Origin: Nostocales cyanobacterium LEGE 11386
GTDB lineage: Bacteria; Cyanobacteriota; Cyanobacteriia; Cyanobacteriales; Nostocaceae
DNA: 50,597 bases
Direction of reading: 5' to 3'
Assembly: GCA_015207155.1 (NCBI GenBank)
Contig: JADEXK010000044.1
Span: 1-50,597 of the forward strand
The position numbers and the translations under genes are program-made. The stretch's first letter is position 1; the number at the start of each line of letters is the position of its first letter. Below, piece by piece: positions 17,130 through 25,508 of the stretch. The notes under the pieces are model-generated. The model was not told where the DNA came from. It did no database searches and saw only the letters and a program-made list of their open reading frames with translations.

Positions 17130-18989
17130 ATGAGATTGTTGGATTTGAAAAATCGTGAGGTTGAATTACCCTCTAAACTTGATAGTGATTTCTTGGAATC
17201 AAAAGCAACTATACACCCCCGACCATTATTACAACGCTCTCACTGGCAAAGTTTAAATGGCCTGTGGAAATTTGCATTTGATGACGAGGGAAAATGCGTT
17301 CAATCCAGCGATCTTAGTCAATGGTCTCATCATATAGAAGTTCCCTTTGCGCCCGAATCTACCAAAAGTGGGATTGGTGATCTAGGTTTTCATCCCAACT
17401 GTTGGTACGAGCGGGAATTTGAAACCCCAACTGGTGGCGGTCGGTTACTGTTACATTTTGGGGCTGTGGATTATCGCGCTCGTGTGTGGGTCAACGATCA
17501 ATACATAGCCGAGCATGAAGGGGGACATACTTCTTTCAGCCTCGATATTACCCACGCCTTAAATGACAGTGGCACAACAAAGGTAACAGTGTGGGCGCAA
17601 GACGATCCGCACGACCTGGCCAAACCTCGTGGCAAGCAAGATTGGCAGTTGAAACCGCACAGTATTTGGTATCCCCGCACCACTGGTATTTGGCAAACTG
17701 TTTGGTTGGAACATGTAGGTGCGAGTTATCTCGGTCATCTACGTTGGATACCCGACTGCGAACGCTGGGAAATTGGCTTTGAGGCGGGGTTGGCTGGTAA
17801 TGTACCTGCTTCGGGTGTACAAATCAAAGTGAAACTGAGCGTAGATGATCTGGTGTTAGCCAGCGATACCTATGAAGTATTCAATGGGGAAATTAGCCGT
17901 CGCATAGCTCTAGGTGATCCGGGTATTGACGACTGTCGCAATGAATTGTTGTGGAGTCCAGAAAAGCCCACATTGATAGATGCGGAAATTCAGCTATGGT
18001 ACCAAGACCAGCTACTAGATGAAGTCCAATCTTATACAGCTATGCGGACTGTGAGTATTCAGCGCGATCGCTTTATGCTCAATGGTCGTCCCTATTATCT
18101 GAGGCTAGTTCTCGACCAAGGCTATTGGCCTGATACATTAATGACTCCACCCAGCGATGAAGCGTTGCGCCGTGATGTAGAACTCGTCAAAGCTATGGGT
18201 TTTAACGGAGTACGCAAACACCAAAAAATAGAAGACCCCCGCTTTTTATATTGGGCAGACGTTTTGGGGTTATTAGTATGGGAGGAAATGCCTAGCGCTT
18301 ATCGCTTCACACCAAAAGCCGTGGAACGCATGACGCGTGAGTGGACAGAAGTCATCAAGCGAGATGTTAGCCATCCATGTATTGTGGCATGGGTGCCGTT
18401 TAACGAATCCTGGGGAGTGCCAAATTTAGTGGAAACAGCGGCTCACCGCAACTACGTGCTAGCCATGTATCACTTGACCAAAACTCTTGATCCAACTCGC
18501 CCAGTAATTGGTAACGATGGTTGGGAAAGTACAAATACAGATATTCTTGCTATCCACGACTATGAAACCAAGCCTGAGCGATTAGCCCATCGCTACAGAC
18601 ATGATATTAAAATATCGGATTTATTTGAGCGTAGCCGTCCTGGAGGACGCATCCTCACCCTGGATAATTATCCTCATCAGGGACAACCAGTGATGCTGAC
18701 TGAGTTTGGTGGTATTGCCTACGCTCCTTTAGATACACCCGATGCAGATAAAGCTTGGGGATATGAGCGCTGCTTCAATATCTCTGAGTTAGAAATGAAA
18801 TACGCTGCGCTGCTGGAAACAGTCAACGATATAGAGCTATTTAGCGGATTTTGTTACACGCAATTTACAGATACCTTTCAAGAAGCTAACGGTTTATTGT
18901 ACGGCGATCGCACACCGAAATTTCCCTTTGAGGCGATCCGTGCTGCAACTCTCTCAGGACAAGGATTATGTACTCCCACCAGTTGTTAA
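17130..18989 (+). CDS. glycoside hydrolase family 2 (beta-galactosidase/beta-glucuronidase-like)
   Basis: 619 aa from ATG 17130, which has GGGAGGAA directly upstream. Domains: an N-terminal jelly-roll sugar-binding domain (about 30-195, WYEREFETP, VDYRARVWVN), an Ig-like domain (about 200-300) and a TIM barrel. The acid/base is E426 (WVPFNESWG) and the nucleophile E525 (VMLTEFGG), both in standard GH2 context. No signal peptide, so an intracellular hydrolase acting on imported or endogenous oligosaccharides. Overlap of 22 bp with galT argues that it releases galactose, i.e. beta-galactosidase-type activity. Confidence 0.9.
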   Translation: MRLLDLKNREVELPSKLDSDFLESKATIHPRPLLQRSHWQSLNGLWKFAFDDEGKCVQSSDLSQWSHHIEVPFAPESTKSGIGDLGFHPNCWYEREFETPTGGGRLLLHFGAVDYRARVWVNDQYIAEHEGGHTSFSLDITHALNDSGTTKVTVWAQDDPHDLAKPRGKQDWQLKPHSIWYPRTTGIWQTVWLEHVGASYLGHLRWIPDCERWEIGFEAGLAGNVPASGVQIKVKLSVDDLVLASDTYEVFNGEISRRIALGDPGIDDCRNELLWSPEKPTLIDAEIQLWYQDQLLDEVQSYTAMRTVSIQRDRFMLNGRPYYLRLVLDQGYWPDTLMTPPSDEALRRDVELVKAMGFNGVRKHQKIEDPRFLYWADVLGLLVWEEMPSAYRFTPKAVERMTREWTEVIKRDVSHPCIVAWVPFNESWGVPNLVETAAHRNYVLAMYHLTKTLDPTRPVIGNDGWESTNTDILAIHDYETKPERLAHRYRHDIKISDLFERSRPGGRILTLDNYPHQGQPVMLTEFGGIAYAPLDTPDADKAWGYERCFNISELEMKYAALLETVNDIELFSGFCYTQFTDTFQEANGLLYGDRTPKFPFEAIRAATLSGQGLCTPTSC

Positions 18990-20068
18990 AGCCCGACGGA
19001 CGTAAATTAACCTTATATAGTCGTTACCCAATTGCCAATCAGCTAGAAGCTACTAGCCCTAGTAATGAGCCAGTGCAAGCTAACCCACACCTGCGCTGGC
19101 ATCCCTTGCGGGGTGAATGGGTAGCTTATGCTAGTCACCGTCAAGCACGGACATTTATGCCACCGCCAGAATATAACCCCCTGGCACCTACCATCAACCC
19201 TGAGTTCCCGACGGAACTACCCCAAGGTAAGTATGACGTAGCAGTGTTCGATAACCGCTTCCCTTCAATGATTCCTACAGCTAAGAATCCACCAGATACC
19301 ATCGTGGAGACTTTACCCGCCAATGGAGCCTGTGAGGTAGTTGTTTTTACTCAAGATGCTCGTGCTTCCCTCAGTTCCTTAGAGGTGGGACATCTAGATT
19401 TGCTGTTAGAAGTGTGGGGCGATCGCACCCGCGAACTCGGAGAAAATCCCCAAATTCAGTACGTACTGCCTTTTGAAAACAAAGGTGTAGAAGTCGGTGT
19501 AACTTTGCACCATCCCCACGGGCAAATTTACGCTTATCCTTTTATCCCGCCTGTGCCTGCAAGAATGTTGTCAATGCAGCAGCAGTATTATCAAGAACAT
19601 CAGCGTGGGTTACTGCAAGATTTGATTGAGCAAGAGATTGCTGACAACCAAAGAATTATATATCAGGATGAAGATGCGATCGCCTTCGTTCCAGTGTGCG
19701 CTCGTTACCCCTACGAAGTTTGGATTGCACCAATTCAGCCAGTTAGCAGCTTCATGGAACTCACCCCAGCACAACGTTGGGGACTTGCCAAGGCATTAAA
19801 AACCGTGACTCTCAAGTATGACGGCTTGTGGAATCGTCCGTTTCCTTATCTAATGGCTTGGTTTGGTGCGCCTACCGATGGTTTACCTCATCCTGAAGCG
19901 CATTTACACGCCCAGTTTTACCCTCCATATCGCACCAATGACAAGCTGAAGTATTTGGCGGGAACAGAACTTGCAGCCGGGATGTTTGCTAATGATGCTT
20001 TACCGGAGGAGAAGGCGAAGGAGTTGCAAGCAGTAAGTGTAAATATTGAAATGCCAATTTCTGCATAA
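18968..20068 (+). CDS. galT: galactose-1-phosphate uridylyltransferase
   Basis: 366 aa. It transfers UMP between UDP-glucose and galactose-1-phosphate (Leloir pathway). The catalytic motif HPHGQ is at 182-186 (the second His, H184, is the nucleophile), preceded by FENKGVEVGVTLHH; the N-terminal HLRWHPLRGEWVAYASHRQ and VFDNRFPSM are typical. It overlaps the GH2 gene by 22 bp, so translation is probably coupled. galK lies 8.8 kb further along the same strand, separated by unrelated genes. Confidence 0.96.
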   Translation: MYSHQLLKPDGRKLTLYSRYPIANQLEATSPSNEPVQANPHLRWHPLRGEWVAYASHRQARTFMPPPEYNPLAPTINPEFPTELPQGKYDVAVFDNRFPSMIPTAKNPPDTIVETLPANGACEVVVFTQDARASLSSLEVGHLDLLLEVWGDRTRELGENPQIQYVLPFENKGVEVGVTLHHPHGQIYAYPFIPPVPARMLSMQQQYYQEHQRGLLQDLIEQEIADNQRIIYQDEDAIAFVPVCARYPYEVWIAPIQPVSSFMELTPAQRWGLAKALKTVTLKYDGLWNRPFPYLMAWFGAPTDGLPHPEAHLHAQFYPPYRTNDKLKYLAGTELAAGMFANDALPEEKAKELQAVSVNIEMPISA

Positions 20069-20100
20069 AACGCTTATTTTTCAGAAAAAACCAAAATCGA

Positions 20101-20181
20101 CGCAGGTTGGTGTATGTAAAATCCAACATTATCAAAGTTCTTGTTGGGTTGTACCTTTTGACATCAACCTGCGATTTTTTT
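20101..20181 (+). terminator. large nested hairpin terminator after galT
   Basis: Outer arms CGCAGGTTGGTGT (20101-20113) and ACATCAACCTGCG (20161-20173) pair over 13 bp with one G-U. Inside, ATCCAACA (20121-20128) pairs with TGTTGGGT (20142-20149). A T7 run follows (20175-20181). This is larger than a simple intrinsic terminator. It separates galT from the four-gene operon starting at 20361. Confidence 0.75.
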
Positions 20182-20360
20182 AACCTAACTTTTTTAAGAG
20201 CAATCAGATATTGTGGTGATTTATCGGAAACATAGGAGATTTGTCTACTGAAAAAACATATCTGACATTTTTTGCATAAAAATAGTCTTATAAGTTGACA
20301 TTGTTGAAAACATAAGCTAGATTAACCATATTGAGGGGCTTCAGCATCGGAGGTCAATCC

Positions 20361-20987
20361 ATGCCTGACGGGGATGTATTCCACAGTGGGCTTTCGGGAC
20401 TGTATCAGAAGCCATACCGAATCCTCTGTGAAGGAAAGTTTGAGGTTAACGAATGTGCCAGAATTATCACGGGAGCTTTACTGAAAGATATCAAGAAAAA
20501 AGGTGCTGATCCCATTGTGTTAGCCAAGCAGATGGGGAAACTCCTAGCTCAAGAAATTAGAGATTTTAGGAATCATAAATTTGTGAATTGGGCCGATTTA
20601 AGTAGAAAGCTAGACAAATTAGCACAACAAACAAATATACCCAATCGAACGAAGTCACTAGTCCTTGATGCAGGTAAAAACATCCTCCATGATTTGCGTT
20701 ATGGTCAACGGGTTGATAGCACTAATATTCCAGAGCTAGTGATAGAAAGATATATGCAGAAGATGTATGTATCAAACTTTGAGGAACGGATACCACTTAC
20801 TCCCAAGCACCACGCCAACGTTGACCAGGTTATCCTGACAGAAAGGATAAATTCACTTCAGCCAGATATATTTTCCCAGTTCAGTCAATGGGCAAAAAAG
20901 GCGAATTCAGATGAGGATGTAGCCAACCTGAAACGGACTCGGCGATCGCAAATCAAAGAGATAGACCTTGAGGAAAATCTGCTATGA
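20361..20987 (+). CDS. unknown 208-aa protein, first gene of a QueC-like/XRE-ImmA/PIN operon
   Basis: The start ATG 20361 has GGAGGT at 20349-20354, ideal spacing; a TTG 30 bp upstream is less likely. The protein begins MPDGDVFHSGLSGLYQKPY and is predicted mostly helical, with Lys/Arg- and Glu-rich segments and no signal peptide. No known domain is recognised. The stop codon overlaps the start of the QueC-like gene (ATGA-type overlap), so the products are made together. By analogy with QatB or the CD-NTase of type IV CBASS it could be the protein acted on by the QueC-like enzyme, but its N-terminus does not obviously match those partners. It carries a HIP1 site near the 3' end, so it is not a very recent arrival. 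Confidence 0.75.
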   Translation: MPDGDVFHSGLSGLYQKPYRILCEGKFEVNECARIITGALLKDIKKKGADPIVLAKQMGKLLAQEIRDFRNHKFVNWADLSRKLDKLAQQTNIPNRTKSLVLDAGKNILHDLRYGQRVDSTNIPELVIERYMQKMYVSNFEERIPLTPKHHANVDQVILTERINSLQPDIFSQFSQWAKKANSDEDVANLKRTRRSQIKEIDLEENLL

Positions 20988-22429
20988 ACAACCAAGGGTC
21001 GCTTCAGCACCAATCTGATGAAAGTGATTACAACAATTACACTTTGGACTTTCAACCTGTGTCTAATGTTGATGGCTCTGTGCTGTTTATCGATCACTCT
21101 CAGGCTAAGGAACTAAATTTTGGTATTAATGTAGACGATACAGAATTCAAATATAGAGTTAAGGCAGATTTTCCGCCTATTGTTGCCGATCTAATTGACA
21201 TTGCTGTTGCCATCTATACTTCAGATCGTCTTGCACCTCAAAATCTTACAGAAAAGCAGCGTCGGTTTCATGTGAAATTGCCAGTACGGCATCCAGAATT
21301 GCTAAGTTCTGAAACATTTCGCACAAAACTAGATGACTTATTGACATGGGCTACTGATAGCACATGGATTTTCGACTTCCAAAAACGGATTGCACCGACA
21401 CGCCTGGTTGAACAACAATCTCTTCCGATAGTACCCCAAGGTTGTGAAGTGACATTATGGAGTGGTGGACTAGATGCCTTAGCAGGTTTGTACACTCGCC
21501 TTTTGATGTATCCAGAACAACAATTCATTTTATTTGGAACTGGCAGTAATAATGCTGTCTATGCCCGCCAGGAAAGAGTATATCAGGAAATTCAATCTAT
21601 TTTCCCTGGGCGTTGTCATCTTTTTCGTATCCCAATCCGATTTGATTCTAGTAGTGAGCAGCACAAAAACAAGCTTTCTCGTGCGCGGGGTGTTGTTTTT
21701 ACTCTGCTTGGTTCTGCGTGTGCGTACCTTATGGGACAACAGGTTCTTTATCTGTATGAAAACGGAATTGGAGCAATTAACCTTCCGTATCGTGAATCAG
21801 CTGTAGGACTAGATCACTCTCGTTCTGTTCATCCTTTAACTTTGCAGAAGGTAAGTGATGTTGTTTCTCAGCTTTTAAGAAAGGAGTTCCAAGTAAAAAA
21901 CCCCTTTCTGTTTTGGACTAAAGCTGAAATGTGTCAGTTATTGGCTGACGATGGGAGAGACGACTTGCCACCTTTAACTATGTCCTGTGACAGTCCACAT
22001 CGCCAAAAGCCAGTTCAATGTGGTTACTGTTCTTCTTGTCTTTTAAGACGACAATCACTTGCAGCTAGTAGGATAACAGATAAAACTCGCTATGTAGTAT
22101 TGCATGGAGAACGTTCAGTTAAAAAGCCGAGCTTATGTTTTCTGAATATGCAGGCACAAGTTAAAACTCTTGACTCTTTGCTAAGTATCTCAGATGAACC
22201 TTGGAAAAATCTAACCAAAAAGTTTCCAATACTGGATGACATAGTTGATCGCACTGCTACGGCAGAAAATTTATCGCTTGTCGATATGCAAGGTCATCTT
22301 GTTCAACTTTATCAAAAGTATGTTTCCGAATGGAATGCTGTAGAATCACATATTGCTACTGAGTTATCAAACAAACAGGGTGATCATAAGGCATCTAGTA
22401 AATACGTAGTCTCATCTCAACAAGGTTGA
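20984..22429 (+). CDS. QueC-like PP-loop enzyme of the QatC/Cap9 type
   Basis: 481 aa. Residues 60-145 form the N-terminal extension seen in defence-associated QueC homologues (DLIDIAVAIYTSDRLAPQ, FHVKLPVRHPELL). The PP-loop is SGGLDA at 160-165, with Ala where QueC usually has Ser. SRARGVVFTLLG (232-243) and YENGIGAINLP (258-268) are further family motifs. A zinc site is formed by C335, C346, C349 and C352 (CGYCSSCLLRR). QueC itself makes preQ0 (7-cyano-7-deazaguanine). QatC and Cap9, in the Qat and type IV CBASS anti-phage systems, are QueC relatives proposed to attach a deazaguanine to a partner protein. It is coupled to the unknown gene upstream and the XRE-ImmA gene downstream. Not a housekeeping queC: extra domain and no queD/queE neighbours. 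Confidence 0.82.
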   Translation: MNNQGSLQHQSDESDYNNYTLDFQPVSNVDGSVLFIDHSQAKELNFGINVDDTEFKYRVKADFPPIVADLIDIAVAIYTSDRLAPQNLTEKQRRFHVKLPVRHPELLSSETFRTKLDDLLTWATDSTWIFDFQKRIAPTRLVEQQSLPIVPQGCEVTLWSGGLDALAGLYTRLLMYPEQQFILFGTGSNNAVYARQERVYQEIQSIFPGRCHLFRIPIRFDSSSEQHKNKLSRARGVVFTLLGSACAYLMGQQVLYLYENGIGAINLPYRESAVGLDHSRSVHPLTLQKVSDVVSQLLRKEFQVKNPFLFWTKAEMCQLLADDGRDDLPPLTMSCDSPHRQKPVQCGYCSSCLLRRQSLAASRITDKTRYVVLHGERSVKKPSLCFLNMQAQVKTLDSLLSISDEPWKNLTKKFPILDDIVDRTATAENLSLVDMQGHLVQLYQKYVSEWNAVESHIATELSNKQGDHKASSKYVVSSQQG

Positions 22430-22440
22430 GGGAAAACATT

Positions 22441-23649
22441 ATGACTACCAACATCTTGGATAAAATCGACCTGCGGACATTGGGAGAACTCCTACAACAA
22501 GCCCGTAAAAAATGTGGCATGACTCAGGCTGATGCAGCCAAAGTGATTGATGCTGCACGTACCACTATGATTGCTATTGAGAAAGGAGAACGCCGTATCC
22601 AAGCCAATGAACTGATTAAATTGGCTCGTGCTTACGGACGTTCTGTAAGTGACTTTGTTCGGCCACGCCCAGTTGTACAACCTTTTGAAGTGCAGTTTCG
22701 GGCAGTTTATCAACGCAGCCAGGAACAACAGGCAGAAATTGAACCATTTATTCTGCATTTAGAGGAGTTGTGCCAAAATTACCTAGAACTTGAGAAGATT
22801 ATGGACGCGCCACTAACGCGAAACTATCCTCTTGAGTATCAAGTAACCGCTATGCCCATCAAATCTGCTGCTGAGAGCATAGCAGTGGCAGAACGTCAAA
22901 GGCTTGGTTTAGGTGATGCTCCTATTCCCCAACTGCGAGACATCTTAGAGCAAGATGTAGGTTTACGTATCTTCTATTTGTCGATGCCACAGAAATACTC
23001 AGAAGTCTATAGCTATAACGAGCAAGTCGGTGGTTGTATGGCTATAAATGCTAATCACCCAGAGGAGCGAAGACGCTGGTCAATGGCTCATGGATACCTG
23101 CATTTTTTGGCACATCGGCAAAAGCCTGAGTTCCACTTTGATGGTCAATATCAACGATTTCCTGAAAGTGAGCAATTAGCAGAGACGTTCCCCAAATATT
23201 TCCTCATGCCTACCAGTGGATTGCTCAAGCGGTTTAATGATATGTACCGTACACATGGCAAATTCACTCCGACTAATTTATTTACACTAGCTCATTACTA
23301 TGGTGTTTCCGTAGAAGCATTAGTTTATCGCTTAGAGGAAATGGAACTTCTACCCTCAGGAACTTGGGATAAATTACGAGATAGAGGTTTAAAAGTTAGA
23401 AAGGTACAGGAGGAACTTGGCTTAGAACAAATCCCACAAAGGATTGATATGATGCCACTCCATTATCAACACCTAGCAATTGAAGCGCTAGATCAAGGTT
23501 TAATTACTGAAGGACGTTTTGCTGAATTTCTCCATGTTGACCGTTTAGAAGCTCGTCGCATCGCCCAAGTATTACGGGAATATTCAAGCGGAATGATGGA
23601 GGAAGATACGGATTTTGATTTGCGCCAAATGCAAACAGGTGGGAAGTGA
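22441..23649 (+). CDS. XRE-family HTH with degenerate ImmA/IrrE-like peptidase domain
   Basis: 402 aa from ATG 22441 (AGGG 8 nt upstream; the TTG at 22426 overlapping the previous stop is an alternative). N-terminal XRE HTH at about 13-70 (LLQQARKKCGMTQADAAKVI). The central ImmA/IrrE-like domain carries H217-G-Y-L-H221 (WSMAHGYLHFLAHR), where active enzymes have HExxH; the downstream glutamate (LAETFPKYFLMP, E248) is kept. Loss of the general-base Glu predicts no protease activity. C-terminal part is helical. Likely a regulator or sensor that pairs with the PIN protein, as XRE-ImmA proteins often do with toxins. Confidence 0.85.
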   Translation: MTTNILDKIDLRTLGELLQQARKKCGMTQADAAKVIDAARTTMIAIEKGERRIQANELIKLARAYGRSVSDFVRPRPVVQPFEVQFRAVYQRSQEQQAEIEPFILHLEELCQNYLELEKIMDAPLTRNYPLEYQVTAMPIKSAAESIAVAERQRLGLGDAPIPQLRDILEQDVGLRIFYLSMPQKYSEVYSYNEQVGGCMAINANHPEERRRWSMAHGYLHFLAHRQKPEFHFDGQYQRFPESEQLAETFPKYFLMPTSGLLKRFNDMYRTHGKFTPTNLFTLAHYYGVSVEALVYRLEEMELLPSGTWDKLRDRGLKVRKVQEELGLEQIPQRIDMMPLHYQHLAIEALDQGLITEGRFAEFLHVDRLEARRIAQVLREYSSGMMEEDTDFDLRQMQTGGK

Positions 23650-23658
23650 GGATAGGTT

Positions 23659-24207
23659 ATGCAAATTACTCACTCCCACGTTCTGCTTGATGCTTGTTGT
23701 ATTCTCAACTTTTGTGCATCGGGTCAATTTCTGACCATCTTGAAATCTATTCCTGCTGAGGTGGTGGTGACTACAGTTGTCCAAGAGTATGAGTTAAAGA
23801 CACTGCAAAGGCTGAAGGAAGAGGATAACGATGCTGTGTTTCAGTTTGAGGAAGCTATTCAGCAAGGACTGCTGATGGTTGTGGACTTTGAATCAGAACA
23901 GGAGGAGGAATCTTTTGTTAACTATGCAACTATTCTTGATGATGGTGAGTCGGCAACTTGTGCAATAGCTGTTCATCGACAATGGGCGATCGCTACTGAC
24001 GATAAACGAGCAATTTCATTTCTTAAAAATGAAGCTCCCTATATTCAGATTTTATCAACCTCAGAAATAATTAAAAATTGGTCAGAACAGCAAAGTGTTG
24101 ATTTTTCAGCATTAAGTTATGTACTCAATCAAATTAAGATGAAAGGACATTACGTACCACCAAAAAATGATCCTCTACGAAATTGGTGGCAAAAATCTTC
24201 TGAATAA
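23659..24207 (+). CDS. PIN-domain protein, probable nuclease
   Basis: 182 aa. PIN-fold acidic residues are in place: D11 (VLLDACC), E43 (VVQEYE), D94/D95 (ILDDGESAT) and D114/D115 (IATDDKRA). These form the metal-binding site of VapC-type RNases. The gene starts 9 bp after the XRE-ImmA stop with GAGGATAGG upstream. In this setting it is the likely effector of the operon, with the XRE-ImmA-like protein as its controller (inference). It is somewhat longer than most VapC toxins because of a basic C-terminal extension (PPKNDPLRNWWQK). Confidence 0.85.
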   Translation: MQITHSHVLLDACCILNFCASGQFLTILKSIPAEVVVTTVVQEYELKTLQRLKEEDNDAVFQFEEAIQQGLLMVVDFESEQEEESFVNYATILDDGESATCAIAVHRQWAIATDDKRAISFLKNEAPYIQILSTSEIIKNWSEQQSVDFSALSYVLNQIKMKGHYVPPKNDPLRNWWQKSSE

Positions 24208-24328
24208 GCATTATCCCCATGCTAAAGGTATTTGTACCCGAAAAGAAAACCTCAGTTCAAAACCTCAGACAGACGTAGACAGATGCAGATGAATTTGATA
24301 ATTAGCTGTATCTATCTGTGTTTTTACT

Positions 24329-25423
24329 ATGAGCGAAGAAGTCTCAACGAAACTGGGGTTCATCAGGGAAACTCTCTCTCAAACTGAGGTTGGGGGCGTG
24401 CGTCTACGTAGTACAGATTGGTTTGCTTGGGCAACTGCTGGTGCTTCTAACACTGTTTTGCTGACTGCTGAAACTGGTGTAGCAGAATTTTTGGTAACTG
24501 GGCAAGATGCGTGGGTATTGACGGATGAAATTGAAGCGCAGCGTCTCAAAGATGAGGAATTACCCAGCCATTTTAAGCTGCATATTAACCCTTGGGCTGA
24601 TGCTGCGGCTCGTGAGAGTTTTGTCCGTGATGCTACTGGGGGCGGGAAAATAATTAGCGATGTCTGCAATAACTCAACTTCACAAGAGCAACCAATACCC
24701 CACTCTCTACAACAATATAAGCGGGTATTGTTACCGACTGAGTTAGAAAGATATCGTCAAGTTGGACAACAAGCCAGCGCCGCTATGACAGAAGTGCTAC
24801 AAGCTACCCAACCAAGCTGGACAGAGTATCAATTAGCAGGTGCGGGTGCAGAAGCCTTGTGGGCGAGAGGTTTACATCCAGCGCTGACATTGGTGGCTGG
24901 TGAGAGGCGTTTACCTTTATATCGTCATGCTACACCCACGAAAGAAAAGATTGGACGGCAAGCAATGCTGGTATTTTGCGCCAGAGGGTATGGATTGTAT
25001 GCTAATCTCACAAGATTTGTCAGTTTTGGCACGCTTGCAGATGAATACGCCCAATTACATCGTCATGTCCGCGAAATAGAAGCTCAAGCACTTTCCTTGT
25101 GTCAACCTGGAACTAATCTCGACACAATTTATCATGCTCTAGCTCAAGCTTATGAACAGCATGGTTTTGCTCATGCTATCCGCGAACATCACCAGGGAGG
25201 GACTACAGGATATTTAGCGCGAGAAATTGTCGCCAATCCACTGACAAAAGACTTTTTAACAGAAAATATGGCGATCGCCTGGAATCCTAGTTTGACTGGC
25301 GCAAAGATTGAAGATACTTTTGTCATTCTCAAAAATGGAAACTTAGAAAATCTCACTTTTGATCCAAACTTTCCTAGTGTTGAAGTGGAAGGAAGATTGC
25401 GTCCATTGCCTTGGGAAATTTAA
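24329..25423 (+). CDS. M24 (creatinase/aminopeptidase P) fold protein with degenerate metal site
   Basis: 364 aa with an N-terminal creatinase-like domain and a C-terminal pitta-bread domain. Where M24 enzymes have two Asp ligands, this protein reads LVFCARGYGLYANLTRF (Asp replaced, the second by Asn); the His ligand (EHHQGGTTGY) and the final Glu (KIEDTF) remain, but the first Glu is Asn (AWNPSLTG). Three of five ligands appear lost, so peptidase activity is doubtful. It may be a binding protein. It follows the PIN gene by 121 bp on the same strand; whether it belongs to that operon is unclear. Confidence 0.75.
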   Translation: MSEEVSTKLGFIRETLSQTEVGGVRLRSTDWFAWATAGASNTVLLTAETGVAEFLVTGQDAWVLTDEIEAQRLKDEELPSHFKLHINPWADAAARESFVRDATGGGKIISDVCNNSTSQEQPIPHSLQQYKRVLLPTELERYRQVGQQASAAMTEVLQATQPSWTEYQLAGAGAEALWARGLHPALTLVAGERRLPLYRHATPTKEKIGRQAMLVFCARGYGLYANLTRFVSFGTLADEYAQLHRHVREIEAQALSLCQPGTNLDTIYHALAQAYEQHGFAHAIREHHQGGTTGYLAREIVANPLTKDFLTENMAIAWNPSLTGAKIEDTFVILKNGNLENLTFDPNFPSVEVEGRLRPLPWEI

Positions 25424-25443
25424 GTCAAGTTTTGCATAGAAAT

Positions 25444-25472
25444 CCCCCTTTCACCTAACGATATAAAGGGGG
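25444..25472. terminator. hairpin between convergent genes
   Basis: CCCCCTTT (25444-25451) pairs perfectly with AAAGGGGG (25465-25472) over a 13-nt loop. It sits between the M24-like gene (plus) and psaB (minus) and can act on both strands, though no long T run follows on either. Confidence 0.45.
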
Positions 25473-25508
25473 ACAATGGCTAAGGTCAGAGGATATTTAT
25501 CAAATTTT

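Noticed and set aside
20984..22429. housekeeping queC (preQ0 synthase)
   Set aside because: About twice the usual QueC length with an added N-terminal domain, an altered PP-loop, and no queD/queE/queF neighbours.
20361..24207. canonical QatABCD or type IV CBASS system
   Set aside because: No QatA-like ATPase, no TatD nuclease, no CD-NTase, TGT-like or OGG-like gene is present; only the QueC-like component is shared.
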